From Myxococcales bacterium (GTDB taxonomy: Bacteria; Myxococcota_A; Polyangia; Polyangiales; GCA-016699535), in assembly GCA_016699535.1 (NCBI GenBank), contig CP064980.1:620001-684000 (forward strand): DNA of 64,000 nt, given 5' to 3'. Shown here piece by piece: positions 18,388 through 27,836 of this stretch. Within the stretch, counting starts at the first letter, position 1. Every line of letters begins with the position of its first letter. The notes under the pieces are model-generated. The model had not been told where the DNA came from. It saw nothing but the letters and a program-made list of their open reading frames with translations, and did no database searches. The position numbers and the translations under genes are program-made.

Positions 18388-18536
18388 CTTGGGGACATGC
18401 TCTGATCTAAATAGTCAAACGATCACAAGCAATTACAAACCCGATCGCGAAACCGTCGATAAGTACAACGGTTCCGCGATCGGGTTTGTAAGCAATTGAT
18501 ATAATTCAATTTATTTTCCTAAAGCATGTCCCCAAG
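18388..18536. repeat. Nested palindromic element, MITE-like
   Basis: Two inverted-repeat pairs sit one inside the other. The outer pair is CTTGGGGACATGCT (18388-18401) and its exact complement (18523-18536). The inner pair (18433-18456 with 18468-18491) is 24 bases with one mismatch around TTACAAACCCGATCGCG and would form a long hairpin with an 11-base loop. No gene lies inside. The inner hairpin could also terminate transcription; the outer 14-bp ends suggest a small mobile element. Confidence 0.7.
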
Positions 18537-19144
18537 AAATTTGGTGTAGCAACACAAATGAATGCGAGTCGTGCCCGGACATTCCGCACTGTGCGCAAGG
18601 CGATCGAAACTATGAAAGCAAAGCCGCTTGTTCGGAAGCGGACTATTGCTACAAAGCAAGCGCCTGTAATCGCGAAGTATGGTGTGGACATTTTACGGAA
18701 CAGCTAACTACATGCCTTGCGTTCCCTGCTTGCAGCGACGATCAAGTCGAAGCCAATTCACAGACAGGTTGTCCGGAAGATTCTGCTTGCACACCCGAGA
18801 TTGTATGTGGTTCGGTGCTTTGGTGCGTATCACCCATCGCAACCGATGCACTCTGTGATTTTGCAGCATGTGAACTTAGCGGTGCTGTTTTCGAATCGGT
18901 GAACACATACGAGTGTGGCCTATGTCTTCTGGAACAAGATTGCTCGTGTCACTGGTCAATATCTTTCACTGAAAGCCGACTGCGTTGGAGCTATGGCGAT
19001 GTTATGGAAGGGAAGGACTATAGCTGCATCGGCGGAAACATCAGCACAAACGATAACAGTTACTCGGGGTTTTATGACCCACGTTCGGGGATTTTAACTT
19101 GGGACGGTATCGAATACACGAGAACTGCGGATCCAACCCTATAA
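18500..19144 (+). pseudogene. Cys-rich exported-protein remnant lacking its start
   Basis: An open frame runs from the stop at 18497-18499 to 19144 with no ATG before about 18900. It encodes a regular Cys-rich sequence: ACPQEIWCSN, then ECESCPDIPHC, ACSEADYCYKASAC, EVWCGHF, CLAFPACS, GCPEDSACTPEIVC, LWCVSPIATDALCDFAAC. At least three modules of a (A)C-x3-(I/V)-(W/V)C type can be seen. Such repeats belong to secreted proteins. The N-terminus with any signal peptide is missing, and the frame begins inside the right arm of the palindromic element, so the gene was probably truncated by it. GTG at 18815 is a poor start candidate. Confidence 0.6.
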
Positions 19145-19388
19145 ATTGGTCCTGATCGTGCATCGCATCGGCGAGTCGTAGGGTAGTTTTGAGCATCTAT
19201 GGCTAAATCCGACTGCAGATAGCACCGTTATCCCGAATTTAATTCGCGAACTTGGCGTACTTCCGTGTCAAGAAAGCTGGAACCGAGCTTTTGTCGTACA
19301 ACTTGCATAATACACAAACGGCTTGCATGAAACGAATAGGTCTATCATTGTTGCTGGAATACTTTCTTGTAGCCCCATAGGAAATTTT

Positions 19389-21422
19389 ATGCGATTTTGG
19401 TGTCTTCTGATCGTGCTAGCCTTAATGCTCGGCGCGTGCAGCTCATCTTCTTCATCAAACAACGATGAATATGGTCCACCGCTCAACGATGGTAACGGTG
19501 CTGGTGTGGTGTGTGAAAGTGATTGCGCCATCCCTGAGTATTTGCCTAGCGTTGCTGCTTTGCAGGGTGTTTCGGTCAGGGTGCGTCGTGATACCGCAAT
19601 TGTTAGCTTTGAAGGTGACGCTGCAGGGCGTGACTACCGCATTTACGTGCAGCCTGAACAAAGCGATGTGATGGTGGATTCAAACGGTGCTCTTAGTATT
19701 CAAAATGCGGTCTATCGCTGCGGAGGGGATCGTCCACTGCCCGAATTTGAAGGAGGGATTTCCGGAGAAGTTCATTTCTACGATCGTAGCGAAAATGAGA
19801 GCCTGCTTGGTTACGTTTATTTGTTTGAAGGTGATGGCCGCATGCCGGTTTATGCACTGGGCGATCCCAATGCACGTGCAGATACTGTGACCGGATCGTA
19901 TTTTGATGCTGAACGATTGCGCTACTACACCACCGATAAAAATAAGCGCGATGAACTGATAGCTTTAGGGTGGCGTGATGATGGCATAGTTTTTTACGTT
20001 CCCAGCGCGAGCAGTGAACAGACCAGCACACTTTATCGCTATGAGAGCAACCGACAGGCTTACTCTCAAGATCGCCGTTTTGTTTTGCTCCTGGCGGAAG
20101 GTCCGGAGTATGAACAACGAAGTGGTGATGATGATGCCAAGCCAATCGAAACACTCTTTCCGATCTATAAAGAAGCGCAACCGGATACAGTGGCGCTTCA
20201 TCGAGTGCTCTATGGAAATGCTGATATTCACGATGTCCTTGCTGCTGGAGAGGCGCGTTATCAGCGCATTTTGCATCAAGGTAACTCGCCTATTTGGGAG
20301 CTGCAGTGGCCCGGTCTCACTGAGCGCACCACCCTTATTGTTGAAGCGCTTGATGAGGGCTGCCCATTTCAAGCTTTCTTAGCACCGCAGGACCATGAGG
20401 CTGTTGATCACGTACTGCGCTATACAACGATCGCGACTTTGCAAACAGAGTCCAGCACCGGCGAAGCTTTTGTCAATGGCCAGTTCGATGCATCAAACCG
20501 TCCGCAGCCTATTGCGCGCGCTGCAGTGGTGGTTGAGCCTGCTCCAGATCCAGACATGGATTGGTTTGATGGCTTTGCTAACCCCATCACGCCCGATCAA
20601 TTTGAATTGATCGATGAAGACTACAACAACGGCAACGAGCATTTGCGCTCTGAGCTTTACGATGTGGATTTTAATAACACACATAATCCCGTACGACTTT
20701 TTGGCACGATGCAAGGCGAGTTTTGGGTTGCCTTTGCGGATCGGGAAGGCGGTGTTAACGGCCGCTTTCGTTTTGCCCCCTTGCAAATGGCGATGGTAAG
20801 CGGTGATTCGTATTTGCACGTCAGCATGGAAGCCGATTTGGCCTCGACGGGCAGACGGTATCCGCAATTGATGGTATCAACGCTGCCACCTCCGATTCAG
20901 CGCGATCTTGAACAAGGAGAGACCGTCGTGCTGCAAACATTCGGCGATCGCACCGAGATTCAACTTCAATATTGTGACCATCGCACTTGGGACGTTAACA
21001 ACCAGTGCCCCATGCTTTCTGTTTACGGCCGAGAACTAAGTGACTATGAAGATGATACCAGCCCCTGGGCGCCACAACATGCCCCGGCAGAGCTTGCGGC
21101 TTTTGATCGTCGTGGCAAGTTTGATTTGTTCTTATCAACGACGCATGCGTACGTATTTTTCGAAAACAAGCCTTATTCCTGTTCGGTATTGCCCGGCGAT
21201 GGGCTGCCTGCGGGCGACGTTTCGGTCAATTTTGGTACCGTGCTTTATCACTCGGGCATTGACGAAGGTGTGGTCTATGGTCCACATGAATACCTAGGGC
21301 GTGTGGGTTTTGCGCAAACCAATCGTCACTTTGATAATCTTGGTTTCAAGAACCGAAGTGTGCTGCCTCAATGGAATGAGCACATTCCTTGCGTGGAAGG
21401 TTCATGGGAAGTTCGAAACTAA
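19389..21422 (+). CDS. Large lipoprotein with a DUF5648-like segment
   Basis: 677 residues from the ATG at 19389, preceded by AGGA; an in-frame start at 19323 adds 22 unrelated residues. Signal MRFWCLLIVLALMLGAC with lipobox, then a polyserine/Asn spacer. Around residues 175-225 YYTTDKNKRDELIALGWRDD and a following LYRYES fit the DUF5648 pattern (a short beta module often seen on secreted proteins). The remainder is acidic, beta-rich and unrecognised; the last 100 residues contain several Cys. Its end overlaps the start of the di-haem peroxidase gene by 19 bases, so both are co-expressed. Confidence 0.8.
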   Translation: MRFWCLLIVLALMLGACSSSSSSNNDEYGPPLNDGNGAGVVCESDCAIPEYLPSVAALQGVSVRVRRDTAIVSFEGDAAGRDYRIYVQPEQSDVMVDSNGALSIQNAVYRCGGDRPLPEFEGGISGEVHFYDRSENESLLGYVYLFEGDGRMPVYALGDPNARADTVTGSYFDAERLRYYTTDKNKRDELIALGWRDDGIVFYVPSASSEQTSTLYRYESNRQAYSQDRRFVLLLAEGPEYEQRSGDDDAKPIETLFPIYKEAQPDTVALHRVLYGNADIHDVLAAGEARYQRILHQGNSPIWELQWPGLTERTTLIVEALDEGCPFQAFLAPQDHEAVDHVLRYTTIATLQTESSTGEAFVNGQFDASNRPQPIARAAVVVEPAPDPDMDWFDGFANPITPDQFELIDEDYNNGNEHLRSELYDVDFNNTHNPVRLFGTMQGEFWVAFADREGGVNGRFRFAPLQMAMVSGDSYLHVSMEADLASTGRRYPQLMVSTLPPPIQRDLEQGETVVLQTFGDRTEIQLQYCDHRTWDVNNQCPMLSVYGRELSDYEDDTSPWAPQHAPAELAAFDRRGKFDLFLSTTHAYVFFENKPYSCSVLPGDGLPAGDVSVNFGTVLYHSGIDEGVVYGPHEYLGRVGFAQTNRHFDNLGFKNRSVLPQWNEHIPCVEGSWEVRN

Positions 21423-22777
21423 CATGCTGTGCCTGGCTTTGCCTGGTAAGTACGCTCGCTTTTTGCGGAAGTAGTCCTCGAGAAATTGAGCTAAACGACG
21501 AAGAAAGCACCCAGCTTCAGCAGCTGTTTTACAGCGAAGACCTTGAAGCGCCTCCCGATATTAGCAATGCCTATGCCGATGATGCAGACGCAGCTTTGCT
21601 AGGCCAGCGTTTTTTCTTTGATCCTATCTTTTCGGGTCGCTTGCTTGATGCAGACAACGACGGAATCGACAGCGACGGGGATGGCCAAAGTGATTCACTC
21701 GGGTTGGTTGGTGAGACTGGCAAGGTGTCTTGTGCAGGGTGTCACCTTCCGGAAGCAGGCTTTTCGGACAGTCGCAGCCGAGGCAAACAGATTTCATTGG
21801 CCTCAAGCTGGGTGCTGCGAAGAACACCAAGTTTACTCGAGGTCGGACATCGCAAGCTGATGATGTGGGACGGCAGACGTGATTCTCTGCATAGCCAAGT
21901 CTTCAGCGTGATTGAATCCCCGAGAGAAATGAACAGCTCAAGGCTCTTTGTGGCCAAACAAATTTGGGAACACTACAAACCGGATTATGAAGCGGTTTTT
22001 GGACCGTTGCCACCGCTCGATGACACAGATCGCTTTGCGGCCTTGGATGCGGAACAAACAGGTTGCGACTTTTCCGTGGGTGAATTCATCAATTGCCATG
22101 GAATGCCTGGGGATGGTGCCGAGTTCGATGGCATGAGCGAAGCCGACCAAACAGCAGTAACAGAGGTTGTGATAAACTTTGGTAAAGCCATCAGCGCATA
22201 CGAACGCAAACTTCGTTGTGGGCCGAGTCTCTTTGATGCATGGCTCAGTGGCGATAACTCAGCATTGAGTCTGTCTGCTCAGCGCGGCGCCAAAATCTTT
22301 GTTGGCACGGGTAAGTGCGTTGAGTGCCATTCTGGACCTCTTCTTAGCGACAATGCGTTTCACAATGTCGGTCTAGAGCCTCGACGGGTTGCCGTAGCTT
22401 TTGTTGATGCAGATGACCGAGGCGCCATCGTTGGACTTGAAACGCTGCTTAGCGATCCCCTTAATACTCTCGGCCAGTTCAGTGATGGCTATGATGAACG
22501 TTTGCCATCGGCGCTTGAGTCGAGCATGGAGGGTGCATTTCTCACCCCTCCGCTGAGATGCGTTAGTCTACGACCCTCGTTTATGCACACCGGCCATATC
22601 ACCGAGCTGGAAGATGTCGTTTCGTTTTTCAGTCGTGGAGGGGATCCCGCTGGCTATCCAGGAGATAGCGAGATTGGCTACCTCGGCCTCGATACGCAGG
22701 AGCAACAGGACTTACTTGCTTTTTTGAAGGCCCTGGATGGTGCCGGTCCTTCGAGCTCACTGCTTAGCCAGCCATAG
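21404..22777 (+). CDS. Di-haem cytochrome c peroxidase / MauG family protein
   Basis: 457 residues with a signal peptide ending near CGSS. Two haem-binding CxxCH motifs, CAGCH (about residue 110) and CVECH (about 305), define the bacterial di-haem peroxidase / MauG fold of the periplasm. Around them are family landmarks RRTPSLLEVG, LMMWDGRRDSLHSQ and FLTPPLRCVSLRPSFMHTGH. An acidic DADNDGIDSDGDGQSD stretch (about 75-95) is a thrombospondin-type-3-like calcium loop inserted before the first haem, uncommon for the family. Start at the ATG at 21404 with GGAAGG just upstream. Probable role: peroxide reduction or protein oxidation in the periplasm. Confidence 0.9.
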   Translation: MGSSKLTCCAWLCLVSTLAFCGSSPREIELNDEESTQLQQLFYSEDLEAPPDISNAYADDADAALLGQRFFFDPIFSGRLLDADNDGIDSDGDGQSDSLGLVGETGKVSCAGCHLPEAGFSDSRSRGKQISLASSWVLRRTPSLLEVGHRKLMMWDGRRDSLHSQVFSVIESPREMNSSRLFVAKQIWEHYKPDYEAVFGPLPPLDDTDRFAALDAEQTGCDFSVGEFINCHGMPGDGAEFDGMSEADQTAVTEVVINFGKAISAYERKLRCGPSLFDAWLSGDNSALSLSAQRGAKIFVGTGKCVECHSGPLLSDNAFHNVGLEPRRVAVAFVDADDRGAIVGLETLLSDPLNTLGQFSDGYDERLPSALESSMEGAFLTPPLRCVSLRPSFMHTGHITELEDVVSFFSRGGDPAGYPGDSEIGYLGLDTQEQQDLLAFLKALDGAGPSSSLLSQP

Positions 22778-22885
22778 GAACTAAGCTCCTGATATCATCT
22801 AAAATCTTTGCTTTCTTCGCCTTGACACGACAGCCGAGAAGATCCAAACCGGCTATGTAAGTCACTGTAAGGAAGGTTCTTAATT

Positions 22886-25621
22886 ATGAAATCCTATCTT
22901 TTTTCTATGGTTTCCGTCTTTCGAGTGTTTGGATGGCTGTTTGTTCTATCGCCCACCGTCGCTCAAGCTCAAAACTTGCTTGCTAATAGTGATTTCTCTC
23001 AGGACAATAGCGGATTTGTTTCGGATTACACCTACGCTCCGGGTACCTGTCCTTCGTCTAACCCAAGCGCTTGTCCAGGTTGGCCGGAAGGCACTTACAC
23101 TGTTCAAAATGATCCGAATGCCTGGCATCCTTATTTTGATACCAATTTTTCAGATCATAGTCCAAGCGCTGACAACATGGCTATGTTTGTCAACGGCTCG
23201 GTGAATACAAACTGGGTCGTATGGCGACAGACTGTAAGCAATCTGACTCCCAACACAATTTACGATCTTTCGATTTGGGCTGTGTCCATTCATCCAGCCA
23301 ATACCGCGCGGTTAATTTTGCGGGTTAATGGGGCCATTGTTGCTGGCGATTTGGTGCTCTCTTCCGAATTTGGCCAATGGGCGGAATTGGCTGGCGTCTG
23401 GAATAGCGGTAGCGCTAGTTCAGCGACGATTGAAGTGTGGAGTATTAACTCTCTTGCGGGTGGTAACGACTTTGCTCTGGATGATGCTTCGTTTTCTGCG
23501 CGCCCCATACCGCCTGAAGTCAGCATTGTTTACCCCGCCAACGGCGCCACACTGAGCTCCAATCAACTCAGCATTCGCGGCACCGTCGATCCGGTTCCGC
23601 CACAAAGCACACTTTCGGTGAACTTTGATCATCCGGAAATCTCCTGCGCGACGCTTGATGTCGAAAGCAACGGCATTTGGACCTGTATTCCAATTGGCAA
23701 TTTTATCGACGGTGAAAATTATGCGGTAACTGCCGAAGTAAGCTCGGCTACTGGAACGAGCTCAAGCTCTGTTTCTTTCACTATCAACGACGGACCTTTT
23801 ATAGAGATTCTAAATCCCAATCCGAGCAGCAAAATCAACGAAACAGATGTTGAAGTATCCGGCCGCGCTGAAATAGACAGCATCTTGGATGTTTACATCG
23901 ACGGCACGGAGCTCTGTGTTGATCTTGCTATTACTGATGCTGATGAAGGCAAATGGAGCTGCCCAAGTCTTCAGAGCCTCGGAGATGGACTCCACACCAT
24001 ACGTGTCGTTGCAACCGACAGTTTTGGTTTTAGTAACGAAACATTTGCAGCCTTTACCGTTGATACGCAAACCTATGTAACTATTCTCAGCCCTAGCGAT
24101 GGAAGTACCGTGGGATCTTTGCTGCCTGTGATTACGGGATCCTCAGAGCCCGGCGCAGCTCTAACGCTAAGCTTTAGCGATAGTTCCGTCGGTTGTGAGA
24201 CCTTGCATGTTGATCCCAACGGCGATTGGTTTTGCACCCTAGGTACAGAGCTAAATGAGGGACAAAACTACGTTATTACCGCGCGGGCCATTGAAGATAT
24301 TGGCCCCAATCCTGCCATCTTTGCTCAGGACCAAGTGACTTTTTCCGTCAACACCTTCGTGTTTGTGTCGATTGATTCGCCAAAGAACGGCACGGTAACC
24401 AACCAGCCCCAGTTTACGGTAAACGGCACGGCTGAGCAGGGTGCTTCTTTGCTGGTCACACTGAATTCCAACCTTGAAATCTGTAGCATTGCTTCGGTTG
24501 CTGCAAGCGGCAATTGGAGCTGTCCGCTGCCCGAAGCACTTGCTGATGGGAATTATCTTATCGAGGCGCACGCCACGGATAATGGACAAAAAGCTACGGC
24601 CACTTCGCTTGTTGTGGTGGATACCAAGTTCTCGCTAACTATCGATGAACCTTACGACGGTGATACGACTTATCTAAGAACACCGGTGATTCGTGGCCGC
24701 TCTGCTACGGATGTGGATCCAAGTAGCATGGTTCTAACCTTGAATCATGGAGCATCTTGCACCCTAAGCATCCAGAGCAATGGTGACTGGCAGTGCATTC
24801 CAACGACACCGCTTCTGGATGAAACCGTATACTCAATAAGTGTGAGTGCATCGGATCATGCTGGAAACACTGCTTCGATTCAAAGCGAGTTTACCGTACG
24901 CACGCATGCTTTTTTGACGATTGATGCACCAGCACTAGGAGCAGTGATTGATGATCCTAGCCCAAGTATCCGTGGTCGAGCAGATGCAGGATACATGCTG
25001 TCGCTAAGCTTTGTAGGTGGAAGCCTTATCTGTGAAACCGAAGTGGCCGCTGACGGAAACTGGAGCTGCCCAGTCACTTCGGCGCTATCCGACGGGGATT
25101 ATGTCATCCGAGCAACTTCCACAGATCCAAGCAATGCAAACAACGTTGCTCGTAGAACAAGCTGGTTTACGGTCTTTACCTTGGATCCAAGTGTGGAGAT
25201 TACAAGTCCAAGCGGTACAATCGATACGCTCGAGCCCGAAGTCGGCGGCTCAAGCAACACACCCGATGGAACCCTTGTCACCGTGAGCCTGGATGGACAG
25301 CGCGTCTGCCAGACTGTGGTGACGGACAGCGCGTGGAACTGTGGCTGGAACGGCGCTATCGTGCTTGAGTTTGGCAAGGACTATACCATCGAGGCAGTGC
25401 TTCAAGTAGGCACCAAGAGCGCAAGCGATTCAAAGAGCTTTACGACTCCGGCAAGTGAGCCGCAAGCAGGCAACGTGCTCGATGACCTTGGTGGTGCAGC
25501 TGGTGGAGGTTGTGCATGCACTGTTGCTACGGCAGATGATTCACCACTCGGCGCCGCAGCCCTGTACTTTGCCGCAATGGTGATTGGACTTATCCTGAAC
25601 AGAAAACGAGCAAGACGCTAA
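22886..25621 (+). CDS. Ig-repeat surface protein with MYXO-CTERM-like tail
   Basis: 911 residues. A signal peptide (about 1-28, ending AQA) is followed by a carbohydrate-binding-module-like domain (about 30-205, NLLANSDFSQDN to FALDDASFSA). Seven bacterial Ig-like repeats then begin near residues 209, 302, 395, 491, 582, 673 and 765, each opening with a V-x-I-x-x-P-x-x-G motif and most holding a Cys pair and a W(S/T)C end. The C-terminus has GGGCACTV (about 873), a hydrophobic helix and NRKRARR, the tripartite layout of MYXO-CTERM sorting tails. Likely a cell-surface adhesin or glycan binder. AAGGAAGG precedes the ATG. Confidence 0.88.
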   Translation: MKSYLFSMVSVFRVFGWLFVLSPTVAQAQNLLANSDFSQDNSGFVSDYTYAPGTCPSSNPSACPGWPEGTYTVQNDPNAWHPYFDTNFSDHSPSADNMAMFVNGSVNTNWVVWRQTVSNLTPNTIYDLSIWAVSIHPANTARLILRVNGAIVAGDLVLSSEFGQWAELAGVWNSGSASSATIEVWSINSLAGGNDFALDDASFSARPIPPEVSIVYPANGATLSSNQLSIRGTVDPVPPQSTLSVNFDHPEISCATLDVESNGIWTCIPIGNFIDGENYAVTAEVSSATGTSSSSVSFTINDGPFIEILNPNPSSKINETDVEVSGRAEIDSILDVYIDGTELCVDLAITDADEGKWSCPSLQSLGDGLHTIRVVATDSFGFSNETFAAFTVDTQTYVTILSPSDGSTVGSLLPVITGSSEPGAALTLSFSDSSVGCETLHVDPNGDWFCTLGTELNEGQNYVITARAIEDIGPNPAIFAQDQVTFSVNTFVFVSIDSPKNGTVTNQPQFTVNGTAEQGASLLVTLNSNLEICSIASVAASGNWSCPLPEALADGNYLIEAHATDNGQKATATSLVVVDTKFSLTIDEPYDGDTTYLRTPVIRGRSATDVDPSSMVLTLNHGASCTLSIQSNGDWQCIPTTPLLDETVYSISVSASDHAGNTASIQSEFTVRTHAFLTIDAPALGAVIDDPSPSIRGRADAGYMLSLSFVGGSLICETEVAADGNWSCPVTSALSDGDYVIRATSTDPSNANNVARRTSWFTVFTLDPSVEITSPSGTIDTLEPEVGGSSNTPDGTLVTVSLDGQRVCQTVVTDSAWNCGWNGAIVLEFGKDYTIEAVLQVGTKSASDSKSFTTPASEPQAGNVLDDLGGAAGGGCACTVATADDSPLGAAALYFAAMVIGLILNRKRARR

Positions 25622-25638
25622 ACAAACCCTTGCTCGTA

Positions 25639-25674
25639 AAAAAACCGGCCCGGCTCATGCTCGGCCGGTTTTTT
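25639..25674 (+). terminator. Intrinsic terminator after the Ig-repeat gene
   Basis: AAAAAACCGGCC (25639-25650), a 12-base loop, GGCCGGTTTTTT (25663-25674) followed by ATTTTC. A GC-rich stem with a T tract, 18 bases after the stop codon at 25621. Confidence 0.92.
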
Positions 25675-25715
25675 ATTTTCTGATATATTCTAGGCAAACC
25701 AAAAAAAGGAAAACG

Positions 25716-26435
25716 ATGACTTATCGACTTTATTACTGGCCGATGTTGCAGGGCCGGGGCGAATTTATTCGCCTTGCTCTTGAAGATGCATCCGCACCGT
25801 ATATTGACGTTGCACGTCAAACGGAAAATGAAGGCGGCGGCATCTCTGCCATCAAAGAGATCTTGAATAGAAAGACTTCTTTTCCTCCCTTTGCGCCACC
25901 CGTTCTTGAAGATGCTAAGGTATTGATTTGGCAAACCGGACATATCCTTCAGTATCTGGCGCCAAAACTTGAACTTGTACCAGGCGGCGAGGCCAACTAC
26001 AGAGTTGCTCAGCAACTGCAGCTCACGATCACTGATTTTGTCTCTGAGATTCACGACACACATCATGCCTTAGGACCAAGCATTGCTTATGAAGAGCAAA
26101 AGAAAGCTTGCAAAGAGCGAAGCGCATTGTTTTTGAAAGCCCGCATGCCGAAGTATTTAGGGTATTTTGAGCGGCTATTATCACACACTGAATCTGAGTA
26201 TGTTTTTGGAAAGCAATGCAGCTATGTCGATCTCTCGCTCTTTCAAATCATCCAAGGCCTTGAGTACGCTTTTCCAAAAACTTTCGGGCACTTCAAAAAC
26301 AAGATCCCTCACTTGATTGCCCTAGCCAACAGAGTTTCCAAGCGAGCAAACATAGCAAGCTATATTTATTCCGAACGCCGCATCCCCTTCAACCAACACG
26401 GCATCTTTCGTTATTATCCCGAACTCGATGTTTGA
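25716..26435 (+). CDS. Glutathione S-transferase family protein
   Basis: 239 residues with the thioredoxin-fold N-terminal domain (YRLYYWPMLQGRGEFIRLALE, with the Tyr/Gly-Arg pattern of sigma/alpha-type GSTs) and an all-helical C-terminal domain from about residue 90, including the conserved SYVDLSLFQIIQGLEY (N-capping motif near 170-185). It should conjugate or reduce substrates using glutathione in the cytoplasm; the substrate is unknown. AAAAAAGGAAAACG gives a good ribosome-binding site before the ATG. It stands between a terminator and the symporter gene 33 bases downstream. Confidence 0.9.
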   Translation: MTYRLYYWPMLQGRGEFIRLALEDASAPYIDVARQTENEGGGISAIKEILNRKTSFPPFAPPVLEDAKVLIWQTGHILQYLAPKLELVPGGEANYRVAQQLQLTITDFVSEIHDTHHALGPSIAYEEQKKACKERSALFLKARMPKYLGYFERLLSHTESEYVFGKQCSYVDLSLFQIIQGLEYAFPKTFGHFKNKIPHLIALANRVSKRANIASYIYSERRIPFNQHGIFRYYPELDV

Positions 26436-26468
26436 TTCTGCCTGGCTTCCTGATATCAGCTAAGACAG

Positions 26469-27836
26469 GTGCTTGAAACTATTTCGATATTTTTGAGACA
26501 GGGGGTTGCTCTGGCTTGGGGCGCTCCGCTGCTTGTGCTTGTACTAGGCGGCGGGCTTTATCTCATGGTACTCAGTCGTGGTTTGCCCCTTCTTCACATG
26601 ACTGAAGCGTGGCGTTTGTTGCTTCGCACAAGCGATAAAAGCGGAACGGGCCAACTAAGTCACTTCCAAGCGCTCAGCACAGCGCTCGCCTCTACCATTG
26701 GCCTAGGAAACATTGCGGGTGTTGCCATAGCAATAACCCAGGGAGGTCCAGGCGCTATTTTTTGGATGTGGATCAGCGCGACGCTTGGCATGATCATTAA
26801 ATTTTTCTCTTGCAGTTTGGCAGTGATGTACCGAACAAAAGACAAGCATGGAGAGGTTCTCGGCGGACCAATGTATACGATCGAAATCGGGCTTGGTCAC
26901 TCGTATCGATGGTTGGCTATATTCTTCTCTGCGTTCGGGTTAATGGGCTTGCTTGGCAGTTTCAACGCCAATCAAATGGCCACAGTGCTTTATGAAACAA
27001 CTTCTGTTCCCAAGTGGAGCACAGGTATCTGCTTTGTGCTTATCACAGCAAGCGTCATCATCGGCGGCATCAAACGCATTGGTCGCGTTGCAAGTGTGCT
27101 CGTTCCCGCGATGTGCCTTTTATATCTTGGCTTGGCTCTTGCCGTGCTCTGCTTGCATATTGAAAAAGTTCCAAGCATCTTTGCCATGATCTTTCACGAT
27201 GCCTTTTGTGGAAGCTCTGCCATCGGCGGGTTTTCAGGTGCTGGCGTAGCCTTTGTTATTCAAACGGGTGTTAAACGCGCTGCTTTTTCAAACGAGGCCG
27301 GCATAGGCACAGCGCCCATGGCTCATGCTCAAGCAAAAACGAATGATCCAATTTCAGAAGGTTTAGTGGCTATGATTGGTCCGTCCTTGGACACACTTTT
27401 TGTTTGCACCCTCACAGCGTTCGTTATTTTAAGCAGTGGAATCTGGACCGAAGGTCAAGGCGTCGAAGGGATCACACTTACTCTACGTGCTGTAGAAAAC
27501 AGCCTAGGTTTATTCGGAGTGATCGTTTTGCTGATGGTCGCCAGTCTATTTTCGATCACGACGATGATCGGCACATCCTATTACGGGAAAAAATGCAGCG
27601 TCTATCTCTTTGGTGAAGCATCAACCCCCTATTACTATGCCTTTTATCTGGGCATGCTCATGGTCGGGGCCCTCTGGACTGTCGATAGCATCGTTAATCT
27701 CAACGACATTGCCTACGCACTCATGGTTTATCCGAACATGACCGCAACCCTTATCCTTGCTCCCCGGGTTATGAAAATTTTTCGTGAGCATCGCGCCAAA
27801 AATCTACGAACTCGAAGTCATCGAGACACTCTCTAA
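26469..27836 (+). CDS. Sodium:alanine symporter family (AGCS) transporter
   Basis: 455 residues from a GTG at 26469, with about ten or eleven membrane helices. Family signatures are GLGNIAGVAIAITQGGPGAIFWMW (here split by a TM turn) near residues 77-100 and FSNEAGIGTAPMAHAQAK near 277-294, followed by DTLFVCTLTAFVIL. AGCS proteins take up alanine, glycine or related amino acids with sodium. The C-terminal 23 codons overlap the convergent RND gene by 68 bases, longer than usual for convergent genes. Substrate within the family cannot be told. Confidence 0.93.
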   Translation: MLETISIFLRQGVALAWGAPLLVLVLGGGLYLMVLSRGLPLLHMTEAWRLLLRTSDKSGTGQLSHFQALSTALASTIGLGNIAGVAIAITQGGPGAIFWMWISATLGMIIKFFSCSLAVMYRTKDKHGEVLGGPMYTIEIGLGHSYRWLAIFFSAFGLMGLLGSFNANQMATVLYETTSVPKWSTGICFVLITASVIIGGIKRIGRVASVLVPAMCLLYLGLALAVLCLHIEKVPSIFAMIFHDAFCGSSAIGGFSGAGVAFVIQTGVKRAAFSNEAGIGTAPMAHAQAKTNDPISEGLVAMIGPSLDTLFVCTLTAFVILSSGIWTEGQGVEGITLTLRAVENSLGLFGVIVLLMVASLFSITTMIGTSYYGKKCSVYLFGEASTPYYYAFYLGMLMVGALWTVDSIVNLNDIAYALMVYPNMTATLILAPRVMKIFREHRAKNLRTRSHRDTL

